From: Gemmatimonadota bacterium
GTDB lineage: Bacteria; Gemmatimonadota; Gemmatimonadetes; Gemmatimonadales; GWC2-71-9
Length of the DNA: 64,000 nt
NCBI GenBank assembly: GCA_009692115.1
Contig: SHZU01000006.1
Span: 164,552 to 228,551 of the forward strand
Direction of reading: 5' to 3'
Of this stretch, positions 7,704 through 16,539 are shown piece by piece. Positions within the stretch are counted from its first letter, which is position 1, and every line of letters starts with the position of its first letter. The translations under genes were made by a program, and so were the position numbers. The notes beneath the pieces are model-generated. The model made no database searches. It was given only the letters and a program-made list of their open reading frames with translations, and was not told the origin of the DNA.

Positions 7704-8743
7704 TGGGCGATCTCCAGGATGACCTTGCCGGCTGTGCCGTTCTTGATGACCCCGATGGCTTCGGCGATCTGTTCAAGGGGGAAGCGGTGGGTAATGACGG
7801 GTCGGGGATCGAGTTGGCCCCCGCGAATCAGGCGGCCCATCGTGTTCCAGGTTGAATACATCTTCCGCCCGGTGACGCCGTAGAGCGTGAGACCCTTGAA
7901 GATGACTTCGTGGGCAAAGTCGACCTCGGTGCTCCGGCTCGGAGTGCCCAGCAGGTTGACTCGGCCGCCAAGCCGGGCGGCTTTGAAGGCCTGGGCGTGG
8001 CCCGCCGGGTGCCCGCTCATTTCGCAGACCAGGTCAACACCGTTGCCGTGGGTTGCTTCGAGGACTCGGTCAACCACCTCATCGCGCCCCGGATTGAGGG
8101 TCAGGTGGGCGCCCATCTTGCGGGCCAAGTCGAGCCGCATGTCGTTGAAATCGCTGGCAATGACGGTCGAGGCGCCCGCCGCCCGGGCCACGCCGACGGC
8201 AAAGCAGCCGATCGGGCCGCAGCCGAGGACGAGCACGGTGCTGCCCGCAAGCTCGGCGCCTTCGAGGACCGTGTGGACGGCGTTGCCGACCGGATCCATG
8301 ATGGCGCCGATCTCCACCGGGATGCCGTGGAGCCGAACGATATTGCTGGCCGGCATCGCGATGTAGTCGGCAAACGCTCCGTCCCGATCGACTCCGATGA
8401 TCTGGGTCCGTTTGCAGAGGTGCCCGTTCCCGGTCCGGCATTGGAGGCAGTGGCCGCACACGATGTGGCCTTCGGCAGTGACCAGCTCGCCGACGGCGAG
8501 GATCCCGGCGCGGCGGGCCTCGTCGCCGAGTTCCACGATCTCGCCGGCAAACTCATGACCGATGACCACCGGAGGCTTCATCCGGTTGGAGGCCCACCGG
8601 TCCCATTCCCAGATATGGAGATCGGTGCCGCAGACGCCCGCGGCGTGAACCCGGATCAGGACGTCCGCGGGTCCACAAGTTGGCTTCGGGACCTCGACCA
8701 GGGTCATCCCGACCCCGGGGGCGGTCTTTACGATAGCGCGCAT
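7700..8743 (-). CDS. tdh: L-threonine 3-dehydrogenase
   Basis: 347-aa medium-chain zinc alcohol dehydrogenase that oxidises L-threonine to 2-amino-3-ketobutyrate with NAD+. The catalytic zinc site region is GVCGTDLHIWEWDRWA, the four-Cys structural zinc loop is CGHCLQCRTGNGHLC, and the NAD-binding turn is VLGCGPIGCFAVG. Length and the WEWD segment are typical of bacterial Tdh. The frame starts at an ATG preceded by GGAG-like purines further upstream. First gene of the kbl-tdh operon, giving glycine and acetyl-CoA from threonine. Confidence 0.95.
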   Translation of the reverse strand: MRAIVKTAPGVGMTLVEVPKPTCGPADVLIRVHAAGVCGTDLHIWEWDRWASNRMKPPVVIGHEFAGEIVELGDEARRAGILAVGELVTAEGHIVCGHCLQCRTGNGHLCKRTQIIGVDRDGAFADYIAMPASNIVRLHGIPVEIGAIMDPVGNAVHTVLEGAELAGSTVLVLGCGPIGCFAVGVARAAGASTVIASDFNDMRLDLARKMGAHLTLNPGRDEVVDRVLEATHGNGVDLVCEMSGHPAGHAQAFKAARLGGRVNLLGTPSRSTEVDFAHEVIFKGLTLYGVTGRKMYSTWNTMGRLIRGGQLDPRPVITHRFPLEQIAEAIGVIKNGTAGKVILEIAQ

Positions 8744-8831
8744 TTGGTCACTTGAGCCGGAGGAAAAACTGGAGCAAGATATACCGGCGACTATGACTGG
8801 GTAAGGTTACGTCGGCCCGGTCGGTGGCCGG

Positions 8832-9020
8832 TCAGTCCGAATCGGTATCAGGAGTTCGAGGACCTCTGATCTGGGGCAACCGGTGGTGCCAGGAGTCATG
8901 CTCCGCTTCGCGCTCGGCGGTCCAGAGATAGGCCCAGAGTTTGGTGGCCGTCGTTCGCGAGGTGCCGGGCGAAATGATGATGCCGACGGGCGACGTGGTC
9001 GACGACAGAGAGTCTGGCAT
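8832..9020 (-). CDS. Small hypothetical protein, 62 aa
   Basis: A short frame starting at ATG 9020 with a strong GGAGG seven bases upstream. The product begins MPDSLSSTTSPVGIIISPG and is rich in Trp, His and charged residues in the second half (LWAYLWTAEREAEHDSWHH). It has no signal peptide or membrane segment. Third codon positions are GC-rich over most of its length, as in neighbouring genes. I do not recognise a family. The surrounding 8744-9107 interval otherwise holds nothing I can support. Confidence 0.5.
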   Translation of the reverse strand: MPDSLSSTTSPVGIIISPGTSRTTATKLWAYLWTAEREAEHDSWHHRLPQIRGPRTPDTDSD

Positions 9021-9107
9021 GGTGCCTCCGAGAGGGTCGCGGAATCGATGAAGCGACACTCTAAGGACGCCCGCCCCCGACGGATCCGCACGGCGGGCCG
9101 GGCGGGG

Positions 9108-10034
9108 CTATTTGACGGAGGAAAGTCCGCTTGGGCGGATCGGGGGGCCGGAGAGGAGGAAGCCCCGCAGGCCAGGCTCGTTGGAGCGACCCGTGGGTCC
9201 TCCGGGAGGGGGCGGGATCTTCTGCCAATCGGGGTAGTGGCGGAGGCAGCTTTCCGGCGCGATGTCCGCGTCGGACGAGACCAGGGCGTGGAGTCCCTCC
9301 GGAGCCGTGCGCTGCTGGGCCTGGATCATCAGCGACCGTTGCCGGTCCGGCGTCAGTGACTGGACCGTGGCGGCATCGATGACCACGAGGTGGTAGGGGC
9401 CGTTGACGGCCGCCGGAATCCAATGGCCGAGCATCACGACGAAGGCTTCGCACTGCCCGCTCAAGGACTCGGAGGCCAGGGTCCCTTCGATCTTGGTGGC
9501 GGCGGTGGTATCGCCAATCAAGCAGTGGATCTCGAGGTCATGGGCCGCCAATAAATAGACGGCCCGTTCGGCCCCGGTGCCGATGACCAAGGCCCGGTCG
9601 CCGGGTTCGAGCCGGGGCAGGACCAGGGCGACAGGGTCGACGGTCGACATCCCCCAGCGGGTCGGTGATCGCTGGGCTTCCCGAAGGGGGAGGATCTTGG
9701 AGCGCCACCTCCGAAACGAGGGCAGCTTCAGCCGCTCGATGATCTGCTGGTCGACGGTTTCCTGCATCAGCATCTCGGTCATCACGAACTGATCGCTTCG
9801 GGCCCCGTGGAGCTCTGAGGCGGCATCATCGCCGAGGCGCATCAACATTTCGCGGGAGAGCGAATCCTTGTAGTCCTCGATCCGCTGCATCAGGTAGGCC
9901 CGGTGCTGCTGCTCCAATGACGGGAGCGACCGAAGCCGCCGCGCGGGCGCGGCGTCTTCCTGGGGGTCGAGTTGGATGGCGGTACGCACGATACGATATA
10001 GTGGCCGGATTGTCCCAAGTATAAGCCTAACCAT
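9108..10034 (-). CDS. Methyltransferase-fold-like protein, unknown function
   Basis: 308 aa. The N-terminal about 130 residues are helical and charged (SLEQQHRAYLMQRIEDYKD). Residues about 155-270 resemble a class I SAM-dependent methyltransferase core: ALVIGTGAERAVYLLA has the glycine-rich motif I shape, and GPYHLVVIDAATVQSL resembles motif II/post-I. The catalytic loop following motif II is not recognisable and the final 40 residues are Pro/Gly-rich, so activity is doubtful. It is transcribed after rlmI, with 18 bp between them, and the two may be co-expressed. No gene name is justified. Confidence 0.7.
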   Translation of the reverse strand: MVRLILGTIRPLYRIVRTAIQLDPQEDAAPARRLRSLPSLEQQHRAYLMQRIEDYKDSLSREMLMRLGDDAASELHGARSDQFVMTEMLMQETVDQQIIERLKLPSFRRWRSKILPLREAQRSPTRWGMSTVDPVALVLPRLEPGDRALVIGTGAERAVYLLAAHDLEIHCLIGDTTAATKIEGTLASESLSGQCEAFVVMLGHWIPAAVNGPYHLVVIDAATVQSLTPDRQRSLMIQAQQRTAPEGLHALVSSDADIAPESCLRHYPDWQKIPPPPGGPTGRSNEPGLRGFLLSGPPIRPSGLSSVK

Positions 10035-10052
10035 GTCTAACTGTGGAGGGGG

Positions 10053-11222
10053 TTACCCCGATCCTGGCTCGACTCGCAGCACAGCGCCTTTCAAGTACCC
10101 GGTTTCTGGTATGGTCAGGACCTCGGGATGGTCGGAGGGCTGGGTCAGGTGCTCGACCAAGGTGACGCGCCGGCCGCTATCGGCCGCTGCCTCGGCGAGC
10201 ATCCCGAGGAATTCGGGCCACCGGACGTGGTAGGAGCATGAGGCGGTCACGAGATGGCCGCCCGGGCTGACGAGGCGAATTGCCCGGAGATTGATATCCT
10301 TGTAGCCCTTCAGGGCTTGGTGGACCGACCCCTTGTTCTTCGCGAACGCCGGTGGATCCACGACGACCACATCGAATCGTTCCTTGGCCCGGTCGAGGTC
10401 GCGCAAGCCTTCGAAGGCGTCGGCTTCGAGCCAGGTCAGGTTGGTAAAGCCGTTCAGCCCGGCGTTGGCTTGACCGCGGGTCAGCGCCTCGGCGCTGACG
10501 TCCATGGCGACAACCGACCGGGCCTGGCGGGCCAAATGGAGAGCGAACGAGCCGTGATAGCTGAAGCAATCGAGACCGCGACCGCCGGCCGGCATGAGTT
10601 GGCCGGCTTTGAGCCGGTTGATCCGCTGATCCAGAAAGGCGCCGGTCTTTTGGCCGGACCACGGCGCCGCGAGATACTCGATCGGACCTTCCCGGACCCG
10701 GAGATCCTCCGGTACCGTCCCGTACAGGAGAACGATTTCCTGGGGGAGGCCCTCCCGGCGCCGGACGTTCGGGTCATGGCGGGCCAGGATGCCTTCGGGG
10801 GCGAGGACATCGAGGACGGCCGCGACAATATCCGATCGACAGGTTTCGAGCCCGGCGCTCAGGATTTGGACGACGACCCACCGATCGTATCGATCGATGA
10901 TGAGGGACGGGAGGCCGTCGCCCTCGCCGTGGACGACTCGGTAGGCCGAGGCATCGATCGGCCCCCGGCGGGCGAGCGCCCGGGTGATCCGTTCCCGCCA
11001 CCAAGTCTGGTCGATGGTTGCTTCCGGCCGGCGGTCGAGCAACCGGACTCGGATTTCAGAGGCAGGGGAGTAGAGTGCCTTGCCGATCGCCTTGCCGCGG
11101 TGATCGGACACAGTCGCGACGCCAGCCGAACCCTCGTCGGACGTGACGTCGCTGGCAAAGATCCAGGGATGGCCTTGGGTCCACCGCTCGGCGCCCCGCT
11201 TGGTGACCCGAATTTCCTGCAC
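10053..11222 (-). CDS. rlmI: Class I rRNA (cytosine-C5) methyltransferase, RlmI-like
   Basis: 389 aa. An N-terminal PUA domain (RVTKRGAERWTQGHPWIFASD), an EEHD-like middle domain and a C-terminal Rossmann methyltransferase are present: GLDCFSYHGSFALHLA is motif I and VVVDPPAFAKNKG is the catalytic DPPAF-type motif IV. These match the COG1092 family, whose E. coli member RlmI methylates C1962 of 23S rRNA. The C-terminal ASCSYHV motif supports a cytosine-C5 type. Other COG1092 members have different targets, so the site specificity is inferred. Confidence 0.88.
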   Translation of the reverse strand: MQEIRVTKRGAERWTQGHPWIFASDVTSDEGSAGVATVSDHRGKAIGKALYSPASEIRVRLLDRRPEATIDQTWWRERITRALARRGPIDASAYRVVHGEGDGLPSLIIDRYDRWVVVQILSAGLETCRSDIVAAVLDVLAPEGILARHDPNVRRREGLPQEIVLLYGTVPEDLRVREGPIEYLAAPWSGQKTGAFLDQRINRLKAGQLMPAGGRGLDCFSYHGSFALHLARQARSVVAMDVSAEALTRGQANAGLNGFTNLTWLEADAFEGLRDLDRAKERFDVVVVDPPAFAKNKGSVHQALKGYKDINLRAIRLVSPGGHLVTASCSYHVRWPEFLGMLAEAAADSGRRVTLVEHLTQPSDHPEVLTIPETGYLKGAVLRVEPGSG

Positions 11223-11314
11223 GAGACGATCCTCCAGTGGCCTGGGGTACCAATGTTGCTACCTGGCTAGGGTTCGGAGTATTCTGATCCCATGACCTTC
11301 GCTGGTGTTGACCT

Positions 11315-11473
11315 ATGATGCTCTACATCGGTCCCGATGTAATCGCGCCGTTGGCTTCGATCTTGGCCGCAATCGGTGGCGCCATTCTCATCTTTTGGCG
11401 CCAAGTCAAGTCGTTCTTCAGCCGAGTCGGAACGTGGTTTGGTCGCGACCGGGGCAAGCCGCCGATTGCCTAG
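11315..11473 (+). CDS. Small single-pass membrane protein, 52 aa
   Basis: Below usual ORF cut-offs. ATG at 11315 (or 11318) opens a frame with one strong transmembrane helix ([20 protein letters not shown]) followed by a basic amphipathic tail ([20 protein letters not shown]). Its stop TAG shares three bases with the stop of the convergent scoB, the two forming the palindrome CTAG. The precise tail-to-tail packing and clear membrane pattern argue that it is real. Function unknown. No strong ribosome-binding site is visible. Confidence 0.6.
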   Translation: MMLYIGPDVIAPLASILAAIGGAILIFWRQVKSFFSRVGTWFGRDRGKPPIA

Positions 11474-12117
11474 GCCCAAATCAAGGGAGGCTCGGTCGAG
11501 GCTTCGACCTGTTCCTTGGTCCAGCCAGGAAGCAGTTCGACGACCTTGAGGCCCGCCGGGGTGACATCGAGCACACAACGCTCCGTGATGATGCGATGCA
11601 CGCATCGTTCTCCCGTAAGGGGCAGGGAGCATTTCTTGAGGATCTTCGGGGCGCCCTTGGCGGTATGCTCCATCACGACGATGACCCGCTTGGCGCCGGC
11701 CACCAAGTCCATGGCCCCGCCCATTCCCTTGACCATCTTGCCCGGAATCATCCAGTTGGCGATGTCGCCGGTTTCCGATACCTGCATGGAGCCCAAGAAT
11801 GTCATTGCCACATGCCCGCCCCGAATCATCCCGAACGAGGTGGCGCTGTCGAAGTAGCTGGTGCCGGGCAGTTCGCTCACGGTTTCTTTGCCGGCGTTGA
11901 TCAGGTCGGGATCTTCGTCGCCATCGAGCGGATAGGGCCCGACGCCCAGCATCCCGTTCTCAGATTGGAGCACGACACTGGCTCCGGCGGGAATGTTGTC
12001 GGCAATCATGGTGGGAATCCCGATGCCCAGGTTGACGTAATAACCGGTCCGGTCGCTGAGGCTCAAGATTTCTTGGGCGGCGCGCCGGACGATGACCTGG
12101 CGGATATCGTCGCTCAT
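11470..12117 (-). CDS. scoB: 3-oxoacid (acetoacetate) CoA-transferase subunit B
   Basis: 215-aa beta subunit of a family I CoA-transferase, transferring CoA from succinyl-CoA to acetoacetate. The catalytic Glu is in [12 protein letters not shown], and the N-terminal [12 protein letters not shown] and [14 protein letters not shown] match the family. It overlaps scoA by four bases and lies downstream of HMG-CoA lyase, so the operon can both make acetoacetate (from leucine via HMG-CoA) and activate it to acetoacetyl-CoA. Donor specificity cannot be read from sequence alone. Confidence 0.93.
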   Translation of the reverse strand: MSDDIRQVIVRRAAQEILSLSDRTGYYVNLGIGIPTMIADNIPAGASVVLQSENGMLGVGPYPLDGDEDPDLINAGKETVSELPGTSYFDSATSFGMIRGGHVAMTFLGSMQVSETGDIANWMIPGKMVKGMGGAMDLVAGAKRVIVVMEHTAKGAPKILKKCSLPLTGERCVHRIITERCVLDVTPAGLKVVELLPGWTKEQVEASTEPPLIWA

Positions 12118-12809
12118 CGGGGCCTCACGGTTCGGCGTTCGATCAGTTTCTCCTGCGATTGGCGCTGAAAGATCCGCTGGACGAAGATGGCCGGGGTGTG
12201 CACTGTGTCGGGTTCGATCTCGCCGGGTTCGACGAGGTGCTCGACTTCGGCGATGGTAATCCGGCCGGCCGTGGCGATCATCGGGTTGAAGTTCCGCGAC
12301 GTCTTCCGGTATTGGAGATTGCCGAATCGGTCGCCTTTGTAGGCCCGCACCAAGGCGTAATCGCCGGTGATGCCGAGTTCCATCAAGTACCGCCGGCCGT
12401 TGAACTCCCGGACCTCCTTACCCTCGGCCACCAGGGTGCCGACCCCGGTCGGGGTGAAGAATGCGGGGATCCCGGCCCCGCCGGCCCGCATCCGTTCCGA
12501 TAGTGTGCCTTGCGGGATCAACTCGACTTCAAGTTGGCCGCTCAGCATTTGCTTCTCGAAGACGTCGTTCTCACCGACGTAGCTCGACATCATCTTCTTG
12601 ACTTGGCCGTTCTTGAGGAGATGAACCAGGCCGTGGCTGGAGGTTCCGGCGTTGTTGCTGACGATGGTCAGGCCGGTCACGCCGAGATCGCGGACCGCCA
12701 TGATGCACTCATCGGGCACACCGCAGAGGCCGAACCCGCCGACGAGGAGCATGGCTCCGTTTGGGATGTCGGCGCAGGCCGTCTTGGCATCGGGAAAGAC
12801 CTTATTCAC
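12114..12809 (-). CDS. scoA: 3-oxoacid (acetoacetate) CoA-transferase subunit A
   Basis: 231-aa alpha subunit carrying the CoA-binding GxGG-type segment [14 protein letters not shown] and the typical [11 protein letters not shown] and [16 protein letters not shown] motifs. GTG at 12809 is preceded by GGGAG at a suitable distance and gives the usual N-terminus [15 protein letters not shown]. The frame to ATG 12863 would add an 18-residue extension foreign to the family. Partner of ScoB; see that entry for the pathway. Confidence 0.92.
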   Translation of the reverse strand: MNKVFPDAKTACADIPNGAMLLVGGFGLCGVPDECIMAVRDLGVTGLTIVSNNAGTSSHGLVHLLKNGQVKKMMSSYVGENDVFEKQMLSGQLEVELIPQGTLSERMRAGGAGIPAFFTPTGVGTLVAEGKEVREFNGRRYLMELGITGDYALVRAYKGDRFGNLQYRKTSRNFNPMIATAGRITIAEVEHLVEPGEIEPDTVHTPAIFVQRIFQRQSQEKLIERRTVRPR

Positions 12810-12866
12810 GGCAACGGGCTCCCAGCGGTTGGAGTGTGCGAAGATAACGGCCCGGAGTCTCAATGG

Positions 12867-13700
12867 TCACGGGGTGAGCCAGCCACGCACGAGGGCGGAG
12901 GCCGCCTCGAGCCGGGGGAAGTCGACCCCCGTTTGTTCGGGGAACAGGCGGACGAGGTCTTGGGTGGCCACGTTGCCGGTTGCGCCGGGGGCGTAGGGAC
13001 AGCCGCCGATGCCGCCGGCCGACGCGTCGAAGACGGTAATGCCGAATCCGGCGGCGGCCCGGGCGTTCTCGACGGCGCGGCCGAAGGTATCGTGGAAATG
13101 CATGGCGAGCCTGGCGGCGCCGATCCGAGGCATCAGGAGGTCGAGCAAGGCCGCGACCTCCGCCGGGGTCGCCTTGCCGATGGTGTCGCCGATCGACAAT
13201 TCTGTGCACCCGATCTCGAGCAGAGAGTCGCAGACCGGAAGCACCGCTTCGGGGGCGATCGGGCCTTCATAGGGACAATGCCACGCGGTGGAGACATACC
13301 CCCGCACCGGCACCGGCGACTCCCGGACCACCGGGCGGAACCGGTCGACCGACTCGGCGATCGTGGCGTTGATGTTTTTTCTGGTAAACGATTCGCTCGC
13401 CGCGGTGAAGACGGACACCTTGTCGGCCCGGGCGGCTACGGCGCGGGCCAGCCCGGCTTCGTTGGGGACCAAGGCGGTGTAGCGAACGCCCGGCCGCCGG
13501 GTGATCCCGGCAAACACCTCGGCCGCGTCGGCCAGTTGCGGCACCCACTTGGGTGACACGAACGAACTGACTTCGATCTCATCGAAGCCCGCGTCTGAGA
13601 GGGCATCCACGAAGGCCACCTTCACGTCGGTCGGGATGACGGTCTTTTCGTTCTGAAGCCCGTCTCGAGGGCCCACTTCGACCAGTCGAATCGGGGTCAT
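12867..13700 (-). CDS. Hydroxymethylglutaryl-CoA lyase
   Basis: 277-aa TIM-barrel lyase of the HMGL family, splitting HMG-CoA to acetoacetate and acetyl-CoA at the end of leucine degradation. Visible landmarks are VEVGPRDGLQNE (substrate and metal binding), the metal-binding pair in MHFHDTFGRA and the active-site cysteine loop GGCPYAPGATGN. Length is close to bacterial enzymes (about 300). It overlaps mltG by four bases and precedes scoA by 57 bp, an arrangement that places ketone-body-type metabolism inside the rho operon. A related homocitrate or citramalate activity is unlikely given the Cys loop. Confidence 0.93.
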   Translation of the reverse strand: MTPIRLVEVGPRDGLQNEKTVIPTDVKVAFVDALSDAGFDEIEVSSFVSPKWVPQLADAAEVFAGITRRPGVRYTALVPNEAGLARAVAARADKVSVFTAASESFTRKNINATIAESVDRFRPVVRESPVPVRGYVSTAWHCPYEGPIAPEAVLPVCDSLLEIGCTELSIGDTIGKATPAEVAALLDLLMPRIGAARLAMHFHDTFGRAVENARAAAGFGITVFDASAGGIGGCPYAPGATGNVATQDLVRLFPEQTGVDFPRLEAASALVRGWLTP

Positions 13701-14683
13701 CGACGCGCTCGCTCGGCGGCCCGAATCCGGGCAATGGCCCGAAGGTGCTCGCCGTAGGTCCGGCTGAACACATGCTTGCCGTCGAGGCCGGCGACGAAGT
13801 AGAGGTACGGCACCGGGGCCGGATCGAGGACCGCCTCGATACTCTTGGTGCTCGGGGCGCCGACCGGACCGGGCGGGAGGCCGGGGTGTAAGTAGGTGTT
13901 GAATCGCGACGGGAATTGGTAGTCTCGTTCGAACAGCCGAGGCTTCCGTTTGCCGGTGGCCACTTGGATGGCGTACTGGACGGTGGGGTCGGCTTGTAGC
14001 GGCATCCGGATCCGGAGCCGATTGAGATAAACGGCGGCGACCAGGGGCCGGTCTTCGTCGCCCCGCGCTTCACCCTCCACGATCGACGCCATCGTCACGA
14101 GGTCGGTGCGCGACAGCCCCGCGGCGGTGGCGCGTTCGCCCCAGGTGGGGTTCCACCGGGTCCGAAACAGGGTGGCCATCTCACGCACCAGGCCCCGGGC
14201 CGTGATCATGCGGGACACGAAGTACGTCTCAGGGAGGAGAAACCCCTCCATCGACGGGCCCTCGACTCCGAACTCCTGCAGCAAGGCGGGATCGGTCGCA
14301 GCGGCCTTGATCGAGTCGGCTGGCAGGCCCAGAGCCGATTCGGCCGCCGCGCCGATACCCAGCAGGGTGAATCCCTCGGGGACGGTGAATCGAGTGGTCT
14401 TTTCGCTGCCGGCGACCAGCGTTTTGAGCAGGGCGAGCGTCGCTTCGCCTTGCCTCAGTTCATAGAACCCGGCCTTGAGCTTTCGGTCGAAGCGGCCCAC
14501 CCGCGCCAGGAAGCCAAACCATTTCCGGTTGGTCACGAGGCGATGGGCCACCAGGCTGTCGGTCATTTCATTGAAACTGGCGCCTGGGGGGAGAAACACT
14601 TCTTCGAGGGGACCGGTGGCCGGCGCCCCGCCGCACGCCCACGTCAGGGCGGCCAGCGCAACCAACGGCGATCGCCGGCTCAC
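13697..14683 (-). CDS. mltG: Endolytic murein transglycosylase MltG (YceG family)
   Basis: 328 aa. An N-terminal lipoprotein-like signal (MSRRSPLVALAALTWAC) replaces the single membrane helix of E. coli MltG. A LysM-like segment is followed by the YceG domain with catalytic Glu in MASIVEGEARGDED and the family sequence PLQADPTVQYAI. It cuts nascent glycan strands and sets glycan chain length in the periplasm. It overlaps both neighbours (ruvX upstream, HMG-CoA lyase downstream) by four bases; the ruvX/mltG linkage is common in bacteria. Confidence 0.92.
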   Translation of the reverse strand: MSRRSPLVALAALTWACGGAPATGPLEEVFLPPGASFNEMTDSLVAHRLVTNRKWFGFLARVGRFDRKLKAGFYELRQGEATLALLKTLVAGSEKTTRFTVPEGFTLLGIGAAAESALGLPADSIKAAATDPALLQEFGVEGPSMEGFLLPETYFVSRMITARGLVREMATLFRTRWNPTWGERATAAGLSRTDLVTMASIVEGEARGDEDRPLVAAVYLNRLRIRMPLQADPTVQYAIQVATGKRKPRLFERDYQFPSRFNTYLHPGLPPGPVGAPSTKSIEAVLDPAPVPYLYFVAGLDGKHVFSRTYGEHLRAIARIRAAERARR

Positions 14684-15126
14684 GACGCGGGGGACCTGCT
14701 GTCGAGATAGTGTTGGAGCAACACCGCGGCCGCCAAGGCGTCGACTTCATCACGACGGCCCCGGGTGCTACCGCCTTGCTCCCGGATGGCCGCGAGGGCC
14801 CGGGCGGTGGACATCCGCTCGTCCCACAATTCCATCGGCAGGCCGGTTCGGCCGCCGATGGCCCCGGCCAATTCACGGGCCTCGCTGGCCGCCGAGCCCT
14901 CGTCTCCGCTGGATTCGAGGGGTAGCCCGACCAGGATGCCGGTCGGTTTTTCGGCCATCACATGTTCGAGAAATGCGGGCATGGGAAACCGCTTGCCGGC
15001 CCGGCGGGTCAGGGTGCCGAGCGGCGTCGCGATCAGTTGGGTCTCGTCGGAGACCGCGAGACCGATCCGTTTTTCACCCCAATCGACCGACAGCAGTCGT
15101 CCGGTGCGGGGGAGCGATCCGCTCAT
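14680..15126 (-). CDS. ruvX: Putative pre-16S rRNA nuclease / Holliday junction resolvase-like RuvX
   Basis: 148-aa YqgF-family RNase H-fold protein. The first catalytic Asp is in LLSVDWGEKRIGLAVSD, the Glu/Arg motif is LWDERMSTARAL, and the closing Asp is in RRDEVDALAAA. The family processes the 5' end of 16S rRNA and was earlier described as a resolvase. It sits seven bases after rho and overlaps mltG by four bases. Confidence 0.92.
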   Translation of the reverse strand: MSGSLPRTGRLLSVDWGEKRIGLAVSDETQLIATPLGTLTRRAGKRFPMPAFLEHVMAEKPTGILVGLPLESSGDEGSAASEARELAGAIGGRTGLPMELWDERMSTARALAAIREQGGSTRGRRDEVDALAAAVLLQHYLDSRSPAS

Positions 15127-15133
15127 GTCTGCC

Positions 15134-16381
15134 CTACTGCACCATCGTAGCGAAGAATTCCTTGTTCGACTTGGTCCGCTTCATCCGTTCGAGCAGGAAT
15201 TCCATGGCTTCGACCGGGGGCATGTCGGCCAGGAAGTTCCGGAGCAGATAGACCCGGTTGAGCTCGTCTTTATCCATGAGGAGCTCTTCTTTCCGGGTGC
15301 CGGATTTCTGGATGTCGATGGCGGGCCAGATTCGGCGGTCGGCGAGCCGGCGGTCAAGGACCAATTCCATGTTGCCGGTGCCTTTGAACTCTTCAAAAAT
15401 GACTTCGTCCATCCGGGATCCGGTTTCGATCAGCGCCGTGGCGATAATCGTCAGCGAGCCGCCACCGTCGATATTCCGCGCGGCGCCGAAGAAGCGCTTT
15501 GGCTTTTGAAGGGCGTTGGCGTCGACGCCGCCGGAGAGGATCTTGCCGGAGTGGGGCACGACGACGTTATGGGCCCGGGCCAAGCGAGTAATCGAGTCGA
15601 GTAGAATGACGACGTCGCGGCCGTGCTCCACTAGCCGCTTGGACTTCTCAATCACCATGTCGGCCACCTGGACGTGCCGGTCGGCCGGTTCGTCGAAGGT
15701 CGAGGCGATGACCTCGGCTTTGACGTTTTCCTGCATGTCGGTGACTTCTTCGGGCCGCTCGTCGATCAGCAGGACGATCAGGACCACCTCGGGGTGGTTC
15801 TCATTGATCGCGTTGGCGAGCTTCTGCATCAAGATGGTCTTACCAGCCTTCGGCTGGGCAACGATCAACCCGCGCTGGCCCTTGCCGATCGGGGACAAGA
15901 GGTCGACCACCCGCATCGAGATGTCGCCCTTCTTGCTCTCCAATCGGATTCGGGAATCCGGGTACCGCGGCTTCAGGTTGTCGAAGGCAATCCGGTGCTT
16001 GGTCTTTTCCGGCTCTTCATAGTTGACCTGTTCGACCTTGAGCAGGGCGAGGTAACGTTCGCCCTCTTTCGGCGGCCGGACCTGGCCCATGACGGTATCG
16101 CCGGTTCGGAGGTCGAACCGCTTGATCTGACTCGGACTGACATAGATGTCGTCGGGGCCATAGAGGTAGTTCCAGTCTTGGCTCCGAAGGAAGCCGTACG
16201 CTTCGGGAAGGATTTCGAGGACCCCTTCGCCCCGGATAACGGTGTCCTTGTCGAGCAACGACTGCTCGATCCGGAAGATGAGATCCTGCTTGCGAAGGCC
16301 GGAGTAGTTGGTGATGTTCAGCTCTTGGGCCAGCTGATGCAGTTCGGCGACCGACTTCTGCTTCAGTTCGGAAATGTCCAC
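15134..16381 (-). CDS. rho: Transcription termination factor Rho
   Basis: 415-aa hexameric RNA helicase. The Rho_N helical domain ([17 protein letters not shown]) precedes the OB-type primary RNA site, including [20 protein letters not shown]. The P-loop is [15 protein letters not shown], and the Q-loop/R-loop region is [21 protein letters not shown]. Length matches E. coli Rho (419). First gene of the rho-ruvX-mltG-HMGL-scoA-scoB operon, with an untranslated leader of roughly 115 nt after a consensus promoter. A leader of this size could hold autoregulation of the kind known for E. coli rho, which is inference. Confidence 0.97.
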   Translation of the reverse strand: MDISELKQKSVAELHQLAQELNITNYSGLRKQDLIFRIEQSLLDKDTVIRGEGVLEILPEAYGFLRSQDWNYLYGPDDIYVSPSQIKRFDLRTGDTVMGQVRPPKEGERYLALLKVEQVNYEEPEKTKHRIAFDNLKPRYPDSRIRLESKKGDISMRVVDLLSPIGKGQRGLIVAQPKAGKTILMQKLANAINENHPEVVLIVLLIDERPEEVTDMQENVKAEVIASTFDEPADRHVQVADMVIEKSKRLVEHGRDVVILLDSITRLARAHNVVVPHSGKILSGGVDANALQKPKRFFGAARNIDGGGSLTIIATALIETGSRMDEVIFEEFKGTGNMELVLDRRLADRRIWPAIDIQKSGTRKEELLMDKDELNRVYLLRNFLADMPPVEAMEFLLERMKRTKSNKEFFATMVQ

Positions 16382-16503
16382 GGAGGGAACCTCGTAGCCG
16401 GAGACCGCTGATAAATGGGTGGAGTGGTGATCCAGGTGCCCCGAACCGAGGAGCGTGCTGCGTGGTCGTATTGCTGTTCGGGGAATAGAAGGGTGGCGTC
16501 GAT

Positions 16504-16532
16504 ATTATAGCCCGCCACCCCCTTACTGTCAA
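16504..16532 (-). promoter_or_regulatory. Perfect consensus sigma70-type promoter for the rho operon
   Basis: On the minus strand TTGACA (16532-16527) and TATAAT (16509-16504) are separated by exactly 17 bp. Transcription would start near 16497, giving a long rho leader. The ATG of the divergent site-2 protease gene lies only eight bases behind the -35 box. Confidence 0.9.
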
Positions 16533-16539
16533 GGGTCCC

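Noticed and set aside
9110..9135. GGAGGAAAGTCCGC resembling the GAGGAAAGTCC segment of RNase P RNA
   Set aside because: It lies inside the C-terminal codons of the minus-strand gene 9108-10034, and none of the other conserved RNase P segments (for example ACAGAA) follow.
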